Shown here one piece after another: positions 19,266 through 20,472 of a stretch of 20,472 nucleotides of DNA. The stretch's first letter is position 1. The number at the start of each line of letters is the position of its first letter. The notes under the pieces were generated by a model. That model worked only from the letters and a program-made list of their open reading frames with translations, did not search any database and was not told the DNA's origin. A program made the translations under genes and the position numbers. This DNA comes from Isoetes engelmannii (Eukaryota > Streptophyta > Lycopodiopsida > Isoetales > Isoetaceae): assembly GCA_011763485.2 (NCBI GenBank), contig JAANSK020282824.1, forward strand, positions 1-20,472. The letters run 5' to 3'.

Positions 19266-19551
19266 GGTACTATCATGAATCCAATTGAAATACACGAAAA
19301 CTACGTACAAAAATACACAAGGTGTACGCCAAGACCTGGCAAAGAATTTGATACACAATGGAAAGGAGAGTACAATGGCGTGAAGGCGATCAAGAATACA
19401 GGACAGGCACCTAGAAGGCTCAAGACTGGCGTTGAACTGGAATAACTTGAGGAGAGTGAGGCTCTCCTATATATACCCACACCTATGGTCAGGATCATGC
19501 CACTCTAGAGGACGAGATTGCGCCCAGTGTCGGCCATGCACGTGGTCCGTG

Positions 19552-19596
19552 TGACGACCATATTGTGTATATAGTATAATATGTGTATGGTCGTCA
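19552..19596. repeat. Perfect 11-bp inverted repeat
   Basis: TGACGACCATA at 19552-19562 is the exact reverse complement of TATGGTCGTCA at 19586-19596. The spacer is AT-rich. Confidence 0.9.
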
Positions 19597-19622
19597 TACC
19601 ATCCCCCTTGTGACGTTCCCCG

Positions 19623-19651
19623 TGAATATACGATGTAAATACGTATATTCA
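19623..19651. repeat. Perfect 10-bp inverted repeat
   Basis: TGAATATACG at 19623-19632 pairs with CGTATATTCA at 19642-19651 across a 9-bp spacer, a few bases after the LTR-start-like string at 19609. Confidence 0.9.
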
Positions 19652-19722
19652 TCGGCCACGTCACTATGCAAGTTGTCCTAGACGACCTGTATATTAGGTA
19701 TTAGGCCATATTACATGGGGCG

Positions 19723-19746
19723 TGCACAAGTTATATAACTTGTGCA
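19723..19746. repeat. Perfect 24-bp palindrome
   Basis: The half-site TGCACAAGTTAT is followed immediately by its exact reverse complement with no spacer. The palindrome lies about 120 bp upstream of the TATA box at 19845-19855, where a promoter-proximal regulatory site would be expected. Confidence 0.9.
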
Positions 19747-19844
19747 ACCTAAGGTAAGGGATGCCATTTTCCACATGGGCATCCACCTCATGAAGGTGCA
19801 TTGCCACGTCCTATTGGAGCAGAAGTGTGTGGGCCATGACCTAA

Positions 19845-19871
19845 CTATTTATAGCCAACCCTAACCCTAAA
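19845..19871 (+). promoter_or_regulatory. TATA box and telomere-like motif of the LTR-like region
   Basis: CTATTTATAGC is a good plant TATA box. It is followed by AACCCTAACCCTAAA, two units of the plant telomere repeat (a telo-box-like string). If the region is an LTR, transcription would start shortly after this. Confidence 0.5.
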
Positions 19872-19897
19872 CACACTTTTCTGCTCACCATTCTGCC

Positions 19898-19973
19898 GGA
19901 ATTCTAAATTACCACGAGAGCTCCGATTCAAGAATGGAATTCTAAATTGCCACGAGAGCTCCGATTCAAGAAT
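19898..19973. repeat. Tandem duplication, two 38-bp units
   Basis: Units 19898-19935 and 19936-19973 both start GGAATTCTAAATT and end GATTCAAGAAT. They differ at one position (A or G before CCACGAGAG). Confidence 0.9.
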
Positions 19974-20292
19974 CGTTCGCGACAAGAGTGTGTTCGGAAG
20001 CGGACCCAAGGGAGATAGCGCTGTAGCGTGGGGAGCGCTTGCTTCGAGAATCCGGGAAGTATAGAGATGCCAGGGGCAGGAGGCAGTTCTTCGAAACCAG
20101 GTATTGTCACGTAATTACGTATATTATATTGACCACGTCACTGGTACATGTCGTGCATATGCCATGTACCTCGTATACTTGTAGACAGTATAGAATACCC
20201 CATGGGGCAGCGTGCCCTTAGACCCATTATATTGTGCATAGCCCCATGCCAATATATTTATTAGACCATTGACATTAACATTGCCATGTGGC

Positions 20293-20315
20293 ATAATCCT
20301 AAGCCTTAGGATTAT
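20293..20315. repeat. Near-perfect 23-bp palindrome
   Basis: The arms ATAATCCTAAG (20293-20303) and CTTAGGATTAT (20305-20315) are exact reverse complements around a single central C. Confidence 0.9.
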
Positions 20316-20472
20316 TTCCCTAAAACCCTAAGCCAAACCCTAGGGATTTGTGCCTACTAAAGGCTTAAACCCTAAGCCTTCCTGTGACGCTCCCTGACGC
20401 TATACGATGCTCCCACCGTATAATGCCGGGGACTTACCCCTCCCCAACGGGTCGAACCCTTGGGTCGGGCCC

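Larger units (their letters stand above)
19266..20472 (+). mobile_element. LTR-like retroelement region, family unresolved
   Basis: The stretch has the look of a plant LTR, read on plus. A TGTGACGTTCCCCG string at 19609 could be an LTR start. A TATA box (CTATTTATAGC, about 19845-19855) is followed by AACCCTAACCCTAAACACAC and a leader with a 38-bp duplication. A second start-like string (TGTGACGCTCCCTGACG) begins at 20383, about 770 bp on, and both are followed by a TATACGATG string, hinting at two related ends or a nested copy. No gag, pol or envelope reading was found, so nothing shows a whole element in the window, and the right edge is cut. Age cannot be judged without a paired repeat. A non-LTR origin is not excluded. 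Confidence 0.4.

Noticed and set aside
1-20472. tRNA, rRNA, organelle DNA insertions or a gene cluster
   Set aside because: I looked for cloverleaf-like strings, rRNA cores and organelle gene readings and saw none. The genes do not form a cluster of related functions.

Overview
This window looks like nuclear DNA of a flowering plant. The genes are split by many GT-AG introns with plant-like 3' splice sites, the intergenic DNA is AT-rich and full of decayed repeats, and the best gene is a plant-type DDT-domain chromatin protein. I cannot place the species. I see no bacterial-style operons, CRISPR array, rRNA or tRNA.

Layout: (a) 1-1165 holds a broken, unidentified coding remnant on the plus strand. 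(b) 1166-4250 is mostly empty, with a coding-like stretch of unknown nature at about 1797-2330 and poly-A and poly-C tracts. (c) 4505-5051 on the minus strand is a decayed piece of an LPR/CotA-like multicopper oxidase gene, flanked by a 159-bp tandem duplication and by one of two copies of an exon-like repeat (4378-4458 and 6881-6962). (d) 5430-9300 is gene-poor, with one unproven exon, a MITE-like AT-rich block and short tandem repeats. (e) 9426-10867 on the minus strand is a spliced gene of unknown function, found by joining small exons; its start codon cannot be located. (f) 10926-12819 is repeat-derived: a 43-bp triplicate, an 85-bp duplication, a gag-like retroelement fossil and 73-bp and 146-bp tandem duplications. 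(g) 13284-18124 on the minus strand is a complete 12-exon gene for a DDT-domain protein resembling DDR4, predicted at 680 residues. (h) About 18620-20472, just upstream of that gene's promoter side, is a palindrome-rich, GC-richer block with LTR-like promoter features.

The two minus-strand genes are separate transcription units about 2.4 kb apart, and nothing suggests they work together. The DDT gene probably encodes an accessory subunit of a plant ISWI chromatin-remodelling complex. The main results are the exon model of that gene, the previously hidden small-exon gene at 9426-10867, the multicopper-oxidase pseudogene and the palindrome-rich element next to the DDT gene. I found no evidence for an undescribed molecular system.
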